In this document: piece after piece, positions 39,628-46,531 of the stretch
How positions within the stretch are numbered: the first letter of the stretch is position 1
How the letters are laid out: every line of letters begins with the position of its first letter
From: Ramlibacter montanisoli
Lineage (GTDB): Bacteria > Pseudomonadota > Gammaproteobacteria > Burkholderiales > Burkholderiaceae_C
Direction: 5' to 3'
Length of the DNA: 64,000 nt
Assembly: GCF_013087525.1 (NCBI RefSeq)
Contig: NZ_JABFCS010000001.1
Coordinates: 620,001-684,000 of the forward strand
The notes under the pieces: model-generated
What the model saw: the letters and a program-made list of their open reading frames with translations, nothing else
What the model was told of the DNA's origin: nothing
The model's database searches: none
Position numbers and translations under genes: made by a program

Positions 39628-40304
39628 TCATCGGCGCGAGGGTTCCGATCGCCTGCCCAGGAGATCAAGGATCTGGCGATCATGGACACGTGACAGCAGC
39701 GAAAGCGCAGCGACGGCACCGATCAGCGCCAGCAGCATGTCGGACTGCGTGTCCCATGGATCGCCCTGCGTCCCGAGGAACTCGTCCGCCCCTGGCCGAG
39801 CGCAAGGGCCGCGCCCCACTCGATGAACTCGTAGGTGGCACTGATCGCCAGGACGATGCATGCGACGACGAACGCCAGCATCCGCCGGCCTCGCACGTAG
39901 TCGCCCCGGATCAGGATTTCGCGGGCGACGAGTGCGGGGACGAAGCCCTGGAAGAAGTGGCCGATCTTGTCGTACGGATTGCGATGCAGGCCCAGGACGT
40001 CCTGGATCTGGAAACCGAGCGGCACGCGGGCGTAGGTGTACGCGCCTCCCAGCATCAGCACCAGTGCATGCAGGAAGATGCAGGCATAGAGCAGGTTGGT
40101 CAGGGGATAGCGGTGGTACGTTGCCCACAGGACGGGCAAGGCGATGGCAACGGGAGCCACCTCCATGGCCCAAGTGGCCCGGTCGTAGGGCCTGTAGCCG
40201 GACCAGGCGAGCAAGGCCAGGAGCAGGAGAGAAGCGATGACGAGTGACCGCGGCTGTTGGACGTACGTGGTTGCCGGGGCGGCGTGGATCGGCGTCGGGA
40301 TCAC
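39628..40304 (-). CDS. DUF2238 (YjdF-like) inner-membrane protein, frameshifted
   Basis: About 225 aa with six or seven helices. Signature NPYDKIGHFFQGFVPALVAREIL and AISATYEFIEWGAAL is that of DUF2238. One C is missing in CCCC at 39789-39792; restoring it gives GQGADEFLGTQGDPWDTQSDM, the usual metal-ligand-like ending. GTG 40304 overlaps the stop of the lipoprotein gene (GTGA). Confidence 0.85.
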
Positions 40305-40734
40305 GGTTGCGTTCCCTCGGGAACGCGCCGATAGGTGACGGCGCGGCCTTCGATCTTGTCGTCGACGACCAGTTCGGCGCGTCCCACGGACACCAGCGGG
40401 AAGGTCGCGAAGCGCATGGAGCCCCGGCGAACTGGCGGCCGTTCTCCCGCAGGTAGCGGCGCTTCAGGTGCGTGCCGTCGTAGGACCATTCGCCGGCGAG
40501 CTCACGCCGCTCGCCCGGGCCGCCCTGGGAAGAGGCCACGATCCGCTCAGTGAACTTCCCCTCGGGGCCGAGCACGAGCAGGCGGCGCGACGGGACGCTG
40601 TCCGCATCCGGCTCGCGAAGCCAGGTGCCGACCAGCCGGGAGCGCGTGTCCTCGATGCGCTGGCTTTCGGCGCTGTCGCAGCCGGTGAGGAGGGCGATGG
40701 AGAGGAAGGCTGGGAGGAGGAGGGGGCGGAACAT
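40301..40734 (-). CDS. Lipoprotein (about 144 aa), frameshifted
   Basis: MFRPLLLPAFLSIALLTGCD has a lipobox LLTGC. The rest looks like a lipocalin-like META/heat-shock fold (LVGTWLREPDADSVPSRRL, GEWSYDGTHLKRRY). One C is missing in CCCC at 40422-40425; restoring it gives RQFAGGSMRFATFPLVS. Coupled by overlap to the DUF2238 gene. Confidence 0.65.
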
Positions 40735-40744
40735 CGGCGTCTTC

Positions 40745-41320
40745 CTAGTTGCGAGGCAGCCAGCGGAACCAGTGCGATTGCCGCCCACCCAAAGGGATGA
40801 CCCACATGGCGAGGGCGGCTCCGGTCGTGCGCTCCTGGGACGTGATGGACCCATCGGTGTCGTCCTTTCTCACGAGACGCACCTTGGTGGTCCGCGCGCC
40901 ACCCAGTGCGTCAGTCTGGGTCGACACTTCCGGCGGGAACAGCATCGCACCGCCTTCGCACGAAACGTGGCCCTCCGCCTGATCGAGTTCGCGCTGGGCA
41001 ATGAGCTTGCCGGAGGAGAAGGCTTCGACCAGGAGCTTGCCGTCCTTCCAGGGATGGATCCGGATCCGGTCCGCGAAGGGATCGTTCAAGGGCAGGGGAA
41101 CGCGAAGATGCCACGAGAGGAAGCGGGAGCTGTCGCCACCCTGGTCTGAATAGGAGGCGGAATTGGAATACACGCCGGAGAGGTCGGGGCAGGGCTGGGT
41201 GGAGGCGGAGTCGTTTCCGCTAAGACTCTTCAGTGACGAACAGGCCGCCAGGGGCAGCAGCATTGCAGGCGTGAGCATCCACAGCGCCCGGAGCTTCGGT
41301 GCACCGTGTGCGACTCTCAC
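40745..41320 (-). CDS. Lipoprotein (191 aa)
   Basis: Starting at GTG 41320, the protein has a basic n-region and lipobox LAACSS (MLTPAMLLPLAAC). The mature part shows no known domain (SGVYSNSASYSDQGG, EGHVSCEGGAMLFPPE). The GTG overlaps the brnA stop (GTGA); an internal ATG at 41278 is an alternative. Ten bases separate it from the next lipoprotein, so 41320-39628 reads as one three-gene unit. Confidence 0.6.
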   Translation of the reverse strand: MRVAHGAPKLRALWMLTPAMLLPLAACSSLKSLSGNDSASTQPCPDLSGVYSNSASYSDQGGDSSRFLSWHLRVPLPLNDPFADRIRIHPWKDGKLLVEAFSSGKLIAQRELDQAEGHVSCEGGAMLFPPEVSTQTDALGGARTTKVRLVRKDDTDGSITSQERTTGAALAMWVIPLGGRQSHWFRWLPRN

Positions 41321-41592
41321 CGGACTTTGCTCAAACGATCGGCCATCCGGGTCTGCCAACCAGGGCCGCTTGCTTTCCAGCGCTCGATGACGTCGGCGGG
41401 AAGCCGCAGCGTCAACTGCTTGCGAGGGTTTTCCGAGGGAGGCCGGCCTCCCTTGTTGATCTTGGCGTGCGCCAGCATCTCCTCGGTGAGTTCGGGAAGT
41501 TCCTCGTACTCGCCCTTCTTGATCCGGTGCGCATCCACGCGCGCCAGATCAGACTTCAAGGAGCGGCGCGATGCGGGCTTGCTCGCAGGCAT
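41317..41592 (-). CDS. brnA: BrnA-family antitoxin
   Basis: 91 aa. The C-terminal half is the BrnA ribbon-helix-helix/DNA-binding region (GGRPPSENPRKQLTLRLPAD, VIERWKASGPGWQTRMADRL). BrnA normally binds and neutralises the RNase BrnT and represses its operon. Its ATG lies inside the end of a truncated brnT, as in intact pairs. The toxin is broken, so this is an orphan antitoxin. Confidence 0.85.
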   Translation of the reverse strand: MPASKPASRRSLKSDLARVDAHRIKKGEYEELPELTEEMLAHAKINKGGRPPSENPRKQLTLRLPADVIERWKASGPGWQTRMADRLSKVR

Positions 41593-41716
41593 TGGCTTTC
41601 CTCATGCTGAAGACGTGGCGGTCCGCGCCACGCGGCGTGTAGCCGACCACCACGATGCGATCCGCGAGGACGCCGTAGCAGATGATGCGAACTTCACCAT
41701 TAGATCGCACCGTCAT
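41549..41716 (-). pseudogene. brnT: Truncated brnT toxin remnant
   Basis: The 55-codon open frame from ATG 41716 has the C-terminal part of BrnT RNases: EVRIICYGVLADRIVVVGYT then PRGADRHVFSMRKANACEQA. Normal BrnT is about 90-100 aa; the N-terminal FDWD..K..N..KHG half is absent. The 44-base overlap with brnA is the usual operon geometry. Upstream DNA is a degenerate attC, so the 5' end was probably lost by cassette rearrangement. Confidence 0.65.
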
Positions 41717-41784
41717 TTCGCATCGGAAGGGATGTCAGCGTCTTCGCCGACTCGCCGGGAGCGGCGACGAACGGCGAGAAATCC

Positions 41785-41854
41785 GTGTCGAGCGAGATGA
41801 CGCGGTCGCACGGCGCAAAGCCACTGCGTGTCCGTGCCGAACATAATGCTAGAC
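41785..41854 (-). repeat. Degenerate attC site
   Basis: The right part (CACTGCGTGTCCGTGCCGAA then CTAGAC) aligns with the corresponding half of the good attC sites, and GAGATGAC on the left matches their inner box. The stop codon TAG of the following cassette ORF (41849-41851) lies inside its outer core, as in intact cassettes. Several core bases are changed, so it is probably inactive. Confidence 0.45.
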
Positions 41855-42190
41855 ATTACTTCCTCGCCTCTGCGCGATCTCGCGCCACTGCTCGACGTTC
41901 AACTTCTCCGCGATTTCCCGCGGCACCTTCTTCGGCGGGATGAAGCCAAACGCGACGCCTCGCGCAACGACCTGGGCTTCGTCCAAACCCTGGTATGTGG
42001 CCCAGAGCTCTCTCGAGTCATGCTGATGGAAGGCGTGGATGTCCGCCAGCAGATCGGAGCTCGGCCTCTTCCTCTTGCGCCACTCGGCAAAAGAAGCAGC
42101 CAGGTCGGCAAGAACCTGCCGGGCCTCAGCCTCGTAGACCTCGTCCGCTAGCTCCCGCAGAATCTTGCGCTCGGACCGGTTGAACTCCAT
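41849..42190 (-). CDS. Cassette-encoded hypothetical protein (113 aa)
   Basis: Starts MEFNRSERKILRELADEVYE, highly charged and helical, ends EQWREIAQRRGSNV. No domain recognised; the size and placement between two attC-like sites mark a cassette gene. ATG 42190 lies 17 bases past the upstream attC, the usual cassette geometry. Confidence 0.65.
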   Translation of the reverse strand: MEFNRSERKILRELADEVYEAEARQVLADLAASFAEWRKRKRPSSDLLADIHAFHQHDSRELWATYQGLDEAQVVARGVAFGFIPPKKVPREIAEKLNVEQWREIAQRRGSNV

Positions 42191-42206
42191 GAGGTGCTCG
42201 TCGTGT

Positions 42207-42296
42207 GTTTATCGTTGGGGTTGAGAGGCGACTTGGAGGCGAGTGCGCGGAGCGCACTGAAGCACCGGGTCATCCAGGTCGGCCGACCTGTTTAGC
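42207..42296 (-). repeat. Degenerate attC site
   Basis: GTTTATCGTTGGGGTTGAGA at the left corresponds to GCCTAACGTTGGAGTTGACC of the well-formed site at 49153, and CGACCTGTTTAGC closes the right; an inner palindrome (AGTGCGCGGAGCGCACT) forms the variable stem. Core bases deviate from RYYYAAC/GTTRRRY. Confidence 0.5.
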
Positions 42297-42370
42297 CCCC
42301 GCGGTGGTACGACCTGGGCGGAAAACCTCCCCGGTATACGACTCGTATGGCGAGTGCTAGACTTTCCTGC

Positions 42371-42596
42371 ATGAACGCTCGCGTAGATCACCTTCTGCAC
42401 GAAGCTCTGGAGCTTCCGGACGAAGAGCGCTCGGCTCTCGTCGTCGCGTTGCTCGATAGTCTGGAGGGTAGCGCAGATCCCTCGATCTCGGAAGCTTGGC
42501 GGGACGAAGTGCGGAAGCGCCGCGCAAGCTCTCCGCGACGGCTCCGTGCAGCCCATTGCCTGGGCCGACGCGAAGGCGCGCTTGAGCGCTCTGTAA
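42371..42596 (+). CDS. Addiction-module antitoxin (TIGR02574/RHH-like), frameshifted
   Basis: About 74 aa. MNARVDHLLHEALELPDEER, ALVVALLDSLEG and the C-terminal DGSVQPIAWADAKARLSAL match the antitoxin family paired with RelE/ParE toxins. One extra base near 42519-42525 moves the C-terminus; without it the frame ends at TAA 42594-42596, overlapping the toxin ATG by one base (TAATG), which strongly supports the correction. It opposes the array direction, so it likely has its own promoter. Confidence 0.75.
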
Positions 42597-42889
42597 TGAG
42601 CTTCCGGGTTTCGCTTCTGCCGTTAGCGGAAGAAGAGATCGAGGAAGCCTTTCACTGGTACTTCGAACGCAGCTCCTTCGCGGCGGACGCATTCCGTGTC
42701 GAAGTGATCACCGCAATCGATAGCCTCGCCGAGGATCCGCTGATGTGGCCCGCGGATTCGGAGGCGGTCCGCTACTACATCCTCCGGCGCTTTCCCTACA
42801 CGATTCACTATGAGGTGGCAGGCACGGAGGTGATCGTGCTGGCCGTCGCCCATCAGCGGCGCCGGCCTGGGCACTGGCAGGACCGTTGA
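42596..42889 (+). CDS. RelE/ParE-family toxin
   Basis: 97 aa. MSFRVSLLPLAEEEIEEAFH, FERSSFAADAFRVEVITAID, ADSEAVRYYILRRFPYTIHY and VIVLAVAHQRRRPGHW are the standard RelE/ParE order; the C-terminal His/Arg stretch is typical of the toxin core. Acts as a ribosome-dependent RNase or gyrase poison depending on subfamily, which cannot be decided here. Translationally coupled to the antitoxin. Confidence 0.87.
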   Translation: MSFRVSLLPLAEEEIEEAFHWYFERSSFAADAFRVEVITAIDSLAEDPLMWPADSEAVRYYILRRFPYTIHYEVAGTEVIVLAVAHQRRRPGHWQDR

Positions 42890-42894
42890 TCAAG

Positions 42895-43330
42895 CGCGCG
42901 GTTTCTTCGCCGTCAGAAGCCCGCACGCGTCACGCCGTGCAGTTTGCACATCACTTGGACCGGGAAGGCTTGCCGGTTTGCCTCGATGAAGGCGAAGACT
43001 TCACCTTTCGTTCGGAGGCAAACCGGATAGCTTTTTTAGCAGGTCGTGCTCCATCTGAAGGCGCTTGAACTGGCGCTCCACGTCGCGAAGCCTTTGCAGT
43101 TCCGCGGCTTCCTGCGGCTCCAGCGGTGGTGGGTCGCCCACCAGCTCGCCGTCTCTGACCTGCTTGCGCCACCTGGAAAGCATGAAAGGATGGATGCACA
43201 GCGACTGCGCCACATCCTTGATCAGCACCCCGGCTGGTCGCTCAGATGCACCGCCTTGAGCTTGAATTCCAGGCTGTACTTCTTGATCTTTACTGGCCCG
43301 ATTGTCTTAGCCATTGAGCACTCTCTCCGT
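42895..43330 (-). mobile_element. IS3-family insertion sequence remnant
   Basis: Contains the orfA transposase and only the first 25-30 codons of orfB before the similarity ends against the toxin gene. It sits directly beside a truncated attC whose inner half is missing, so insertion or subsequent deletion probably destroyed that site. No clear terminal inverted repeats can be paired because one end is gone. Confidence 0.7.
42913..43314 (-). pseudogene. IS3-family transposase OrfA and OrfB start
   Basis: ATG 43314 begins MAKTIGPVKIKKYSLEFKLK; a helix-turn-helix and leucine zipper follow (VLIKDVAQSLCIHPFMLSRW, VERQFKRLQMEHDLLKK). A missing base in CCCC at 43228-43231 breaks orfA. AAAAAAG at 43031-43037 is the usual IS3 slippery heptamer for -1 frameshifting into orfB, which continues KKAIRFASERK and FAFIEANRQAFPVQVMCKLH before ending at 42913. 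The catalytic DDE domain is lost. Confidence 0.75.
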
Positions 43331-43344
43331 TAGGTAAGAGTGTC

Positions 43345-43392
43345 AACGAAAGCGAGGCAAGCTCCGTGTCCGCGTCTAACGACTTGTTAGGC
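43345..43392 (-). repeat. Truncated attC site
   Basis: The gene-proximal half is intact: GTGTCCGCGTCTAACGACTT followed by GTTAGGC at 43386-43392, as in the complete sites. The distal GTCGGAGTTGACCGGC half is absent and replaced by DNA beside the IS3 remnant. The TAA stop of the adjacent cassette gene (43387-43389) lies within the core. Confidence 0.65.
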
Positions 43393-44127
43393 CTCACTGG
43401 CACCTTCTTCGACTTCAATGTCTCGGAACCCGTAGTCGCCCTTTGAGTTTCGCGTCACATGAACTACAACCTGGTGGTTGACCATCGGCCCAATGACATC
43501 GTCAACAGTCTCGCCAACCCCCGACACCCTTACCAGAGTGTCATCAACAAATACCTCAATCCAATCTTTCTCTAGGTGAACGGCCCGGAGAATTCCTTTG
43601 AGTGCAACTTCGCTCGCCTGCGCTGCCTGAGCCGGCTCAGACGAGGCCCCTCGAATCGCCGTGGTCATCGACTTGCGCGACTCCTGGGTCAAGACCACCG
43701 GCGCACGCGCACTCGATGAGCGGATTTCCAGATGAGAAAAGGAACGACCAGTCGGCGCGAGGTTCCGCGCCAGCTTCAAGAATGTTGCGCGGTAGTCGGG
43801 ATCGGGGACGATTTTCGGAAGATTCGCCTCGGGCTCGTTAGCTGCGCCCTCAAGAATCGCCATGAACGTTGAGGCGACCAATCTAGGTTCTGGCTCCCCC
43901 TCTACAAACATGTCGCCCTGCGCTGGTCCCTGAATCGCAACTGTGAACTGATAGCTGCCAGGAACGCTTTGGAACAGCCAAGGGCGACAGAGATCTTGAA
44001 TTGGCTTCGTGGCCGGCCCCCTGCGGCGGAGGGGAAGGTTTTTAAGAAATTCTGCCGTCCTGTAGAAGATGGACTGGATCGTCTGCACACGCTCAACGAC
44101 TAAGTCGAGTGGCGCGCCGCCCTTCAC
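43387..44127 (-). CDS. Cassette-encoded hypothetical protein (246 aa)
   Basis: Soluble protein starting MKGGAPLDLVVERVQTIQSI. The middle (FTVAIQGPAQGDMFVEGEPE) and the C-terminal beta-rich DWIEVFVDDTLVRVSG, VVHVTRNSKGDYGFRDIEVE suggest two domains; no family recognised. GTG 44127 overlaps the TAG of the upstream gene (TAGTG) and the stop lies in attC. It is the last gene of a three-gene coupled cassette. Confidence 0.65.
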   Translation of the reverse strand: MKGGAPLDLVVERVQTIQSIFYRTAEFLKNLPLRRRGPATKPIQDLCRPWLFQSVPGSYQFTVAIQGPAQGDMFVEGEPEPRLVASTFMAILEGAANEPEANLPKIVPDPDYRATFLKLARNLAPTGRSFSHLEIRSSSARAPVVLTQESRKSMTTAIRGASSEPAQAAQASEVALKGILRAVHLEKDWIEVFVDDTLVRVSGVGETVDDVIGPMVNHQVVVHVTRNSKGDYGFRDIEVEEGASEA

Positions 44128-44520
44128 TACCTCTCCCCGTCCACGGACACCGTTACTTGGCCCGGTACAAACCTGACGCCCGCCGACGCTTGCGCTTGCT
44201 CATTCCAAATCGACTGAAGAATCTCACGCAGCTGATCGACGGCGAATCCGGGCAGTCCCGAACGACTGAGCATCGAGTGAGCAAACTGCTCGGCCTCCAG
44301 CGTCTGTTCTGCCTTGTACAGAAGCGCTGCAGCGCTTACAGCCGTGACGCCAAAAGTCCGCGGCTTCTCGGACATGGTGATCTGCTGAAGGGCCTGCATT
44401 TCTGCCTTGGCGGCGTCGCCAAACAACCGCGCGGCCGCCGCCTCATCACCTCGGCGACGAGCCGCATGGGCTGCAGCTTGCCGCTTCCTCGCTAGCTGCG
44501 TGGAACGTAAGCCAGCTCAT
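44127..44520 (-). CDS. Cassette-encoded hypothetical protein (about 130 aa), frameshifted
   Basis: Starts MSWLTFHAA at ATG 44520 overlapping the upstream stop (ATGA); after one extra base near 44496 it continues LARKRQAAAHAARRRGDEAA and MSEKPRTFGVTAVSAAALLY. Helical, unknown function. The coupling at both ends argues that the whole three-gene set is expressed and assembled together. Confidence 0.6.
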
Positions 44521-44956
44521 TTTGGTACAGCGTCCGCAATTGCGACGTGCGGCGGAGAGAAGGCGACCACAGCTGCGATCGCTGGCAGGTTGCTACGCCC
44601 GCGGCCGGTTTGCTCTAGCTTTTGGCGCAGCCGTGCTTTTAGTGATCCCGGAGTAGCTTCGTCGATGCCCGAGACCTCCAGGCGCAACGCGTCCTCCAAA
44701 TCACCAAGCGAAGTACCCCTCGGCGCGACGTAGTAGTCGGCTCCCGTATGTGTCTCCGCCCTTCTGATCGCCACGAGATCGTCGGTGACCTCAATTGCTG
44801 CGAGCGCAACGCAGTAGGCCCCCGCCTCGGTAGCGTCGATTTCGTTTGCCCAAGCGTGTTTGGTCCGTTCGTCGGGCGCCCCCACTCTGCGATCGCCTCG
44901 ATCAACGTCCCACGATCCACGACTAGATCAGTAGGCGGCGAGTGATGCCTATCCAA
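44517..44956 (-). CDS. Cassette-encoded hypothetical protein (about 146 aa), frameshifted
   Basis: From TTG 44956 it reads MDRHHSPPTDLVVDRGTLIE, then, once a base is restored in CCCCC at 44879-44883, APDERTKHAWANEIDATEAG, AIRRAETHTGADYYVAPRGT and LRQKLEQTGRGRSNLPAIAA. The order resembles a recurring small conserved protein of unknown role found beside variable genes. A start slightly upstream (GFREAAEVCLD) is possible. Confidence 0.6.
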
Positions 44957-45174
44957 GCAGACCTCGGCCGCCTCGCGAAAACCCGAGTGCTACGCCCGCG
45001 GTGAGGCCTGGGTGCCGCGCGTCAAGGTCCTGAATCTGGATTTTTGGTCTGGCCATCCTGCAAGAGTACCTTTACACGGAAGAACCCGGAAGTACCTAAC
45101 CGATCATTTTGAGAACGTCAGAACGCGCGCCTCGGCGGGATGTCAGTCCATCCACCTCCGAGCAGCCGCTTCCG
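44957..45174. other. Intergenic stretch without recognised gene or attC
   Basis: 218 bases between two minus-strand cassette genes. A lone ACCTAAC motif near 45097 resembles an attC outer core but has no partner or palindrome, so I do not call a site. It could hold the promoter of the three-gene unit. Confidence 0.4.
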
Positions 45175-45936
45175 TCAAATCTCTACGCCGCTCTTACCGT
45201 AGAACTCCATCAATGCGTAGATGCGCTCGACGTAAACGATGAACTGTCCCAGATTCGCCAAAATGATGCCCTTGTCCAAATCAGGCACGATCTGAGGATG
45301 ACCGACCAGGTTGCGCGTGTGCCGATAGAAGTTGAACGCACCCTCAAGCAGTTGATCGAGGTCTTGGGCGAGCGGCATCTCTTTCGGCTTGGTCTTGGCT
45401 GACTTGTACGACTTCTTGAATTCGTCGTACTTTGTCGAGACCATGCGGTTGTTCACGCGGGAAAAGAACGCCTCTCGGTGCTTCTGGTCTTTGATGCTGC
45501 TACCGTACGCCTCGATCAAAATCAGTATGGCCTTCTCGCTCGCAGCGCCGAGCATGAATGCCGCTCCGGCAGGACTGCCCGCCTTGTAGCAACGAAGCGC
45601 CTCTTGAAAGAACCAGAGTACAACGCCGTCGCATGCAGGCACACGCTCCTGAAGCGTCTGAGGGAACTTCTCGATCTCGGCGGGGAGAAGTATTCCCGGC
45701 GCAGCGTTACCAGCCTCGATTGCTGCCTTGAGTCCGAGCAGCCATTTCTTCAGGTCGGAATCAGGGCCATCTACATGCATCTTTCCTGAGTTGTAGACAG
45801 CTAGTCCCGCTTTGTTTCCGCCGGACTTTGCCATGAACTTCGTGGCGTGTTGAATCTCTTGCTCGCCGTCCAATACACCGTTCTTCGTCAGCGCCTCGCG
45901 CACACTCGAACAGATCTTTTCGTCTCCGTTTGGCAT
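45175..45936 (-). CDS. Cassette-encoded protein with HEPN-like RNxxxH motif (253 aa)
   Basis: Starts MPNGDEKICSSVREALTKNG. The C-terminal half is helical with AFMLGAASEKAILILIEAYG and FNFYRHTRNLVGHPQIVPDL, where RNLVGH fits the R-x(4)-H signature of HEPN/DUF4145-like RNases. An RNase or RNA-binding stress/defence role is plausible but unproved. No typical attC lies directly downstream. Confidence 0.6.
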   Translation of the reverse strand: MPNGDEKICSSVREALTKNGVLDGEQEIQHATKFMAKSGGNKAGLAVYNSGKMHVDGPDSDLKKWLLGLKAAIEAGNAAPGILLPAEIEKFPQTLQERVPACDGVVLWFFQEALRCYKAGSPAGAAFMLGAASEKAILILIEAYGSSIKDQKHREAFFSRVNNRMVSTKYDEFKKSYKSAKTKPKEMPLAQDLDQLLEGAFNFYRHTRNLVGHPQIVPDLDKGIILANLGQFIVYVERIYALMEFYGKSGVEI

Positions 45937-46030
45937 GTAATCCCCCGCTGCTCTCTCACCGTAATGTAATCCAGAGCGCAGAGTAGGCGTGGTCGCTCTT
46001 AGCTTCGACCGGCGCGGAGTGGAAGGTGAG

Positions 46031-46111
46031 GTCTAACGTCGGAGATGACCGGCGGACAGTAGGCGGGCAACGCCCGCCGCTAGGACGTCCGTGTCGATCG
46101 ACTTGTTAGAC
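46031..46111 (-). repeat. attC site (81 bp)
   Basis: Outer cores GTCTAAC (46031-46037) and GTTAGAC (46105-46111), inner boxes GGAGATGACC and GTGTCGATCGACTT, and a central perfect stem GGCGGGCAACGCCCGCC. Nearly identical to the site at 49153. Follows the 92-aa cassette gene (minus strand), 10 bases after its stop. Confidence 0.85.
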
Positions 46112-46121
46112 CTCATCCCCG

Positions 46122-46400
46122 TCAACTGCCTCCCCTAAGCTCAAGGCGTTTGCTTCGGATGTACCACGCCAGAAACGCAAAGGCAACGACCCAATAGGTG
46201 AGAAAGCATGCGACCAAACCCGGACCGCGGCCAATCCCAAGCTTCGCAGCAACAAACATCGGAAGCACAAGAGCGAGGTCTTGAAAGCGCACGCGGTTCG
46301 GCGACCAAGAGCCAGACGTCATCCACGCTACCAGCCCCAACGGCAGTAAGGCAACAAGCGCCGATACAAGAAATGCCAGGACGAACTGCGCACGGCTCAC
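46122..46400 (-). CDS. Cassette-encoded membrane protein (92 aa)
   Basis: GTG 46400 starts MSRAQFVLAFLVSALVALLP; three hydrophobic helices follow (LALVLPMFVAAKLG, GLVACFLTYWVVAFAFLAWY) and a basic C-terminus SKRLELRGGS. No family. The gene sits exactly between two attC sites, a textbook cassette. Confidence 0.65.
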   Translation of the reverse strand: MSRAQFVLAFLVSALVALLPLGLVAWMTSGSWSPNRVRFQDLALVLPMFVAAKLGIGRGPGLVACFLTYWVVAFAFLAWYIRSKRLELRGGS

Positions 46401-46405
46401 GTGAG

Positions 46406-46519
46406 GTCTAACGTCGGAGTTGACCGGCACGCAGTGGCATTGCGCCGCGGGGCGTACCCTTGCCGACACGCCTCGCGGCGCAATGCCGCTGCGTGTCCGC
46501 GTCGAACGACCTGTTAGCG
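46406..46519 (-). repeat. attC site (114 bp)
   Basis: Left core GTCTAAC, inner GGAGTTGACCGGC, a long imperfect stem (ACGCAGTGGCATTGCGCCGC paired with its complement), inner GTGTCCGCGTCGAACGACCT and right core GTTAGCG. Near-identical to the site at 48729. An IS481-family element is inserted 12 bases beyond it. Confidence 0.85.
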
Positions 46520-46531
46520 GGCATAGGGGTA

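Noticed and set aside
41710..41841. Short ORF starting MFGTDTQWLC upstream of brnT
   Set aside because: It lies within the degenerate attC stem and has no ribosome-binding site; better explained as recombination-site DNA.
45080..45175. Possible attC downstream of the HEPN-like gene
   Set aside because: Only one outer-core-like motif, no palindrome and no closing GTTRRRY.
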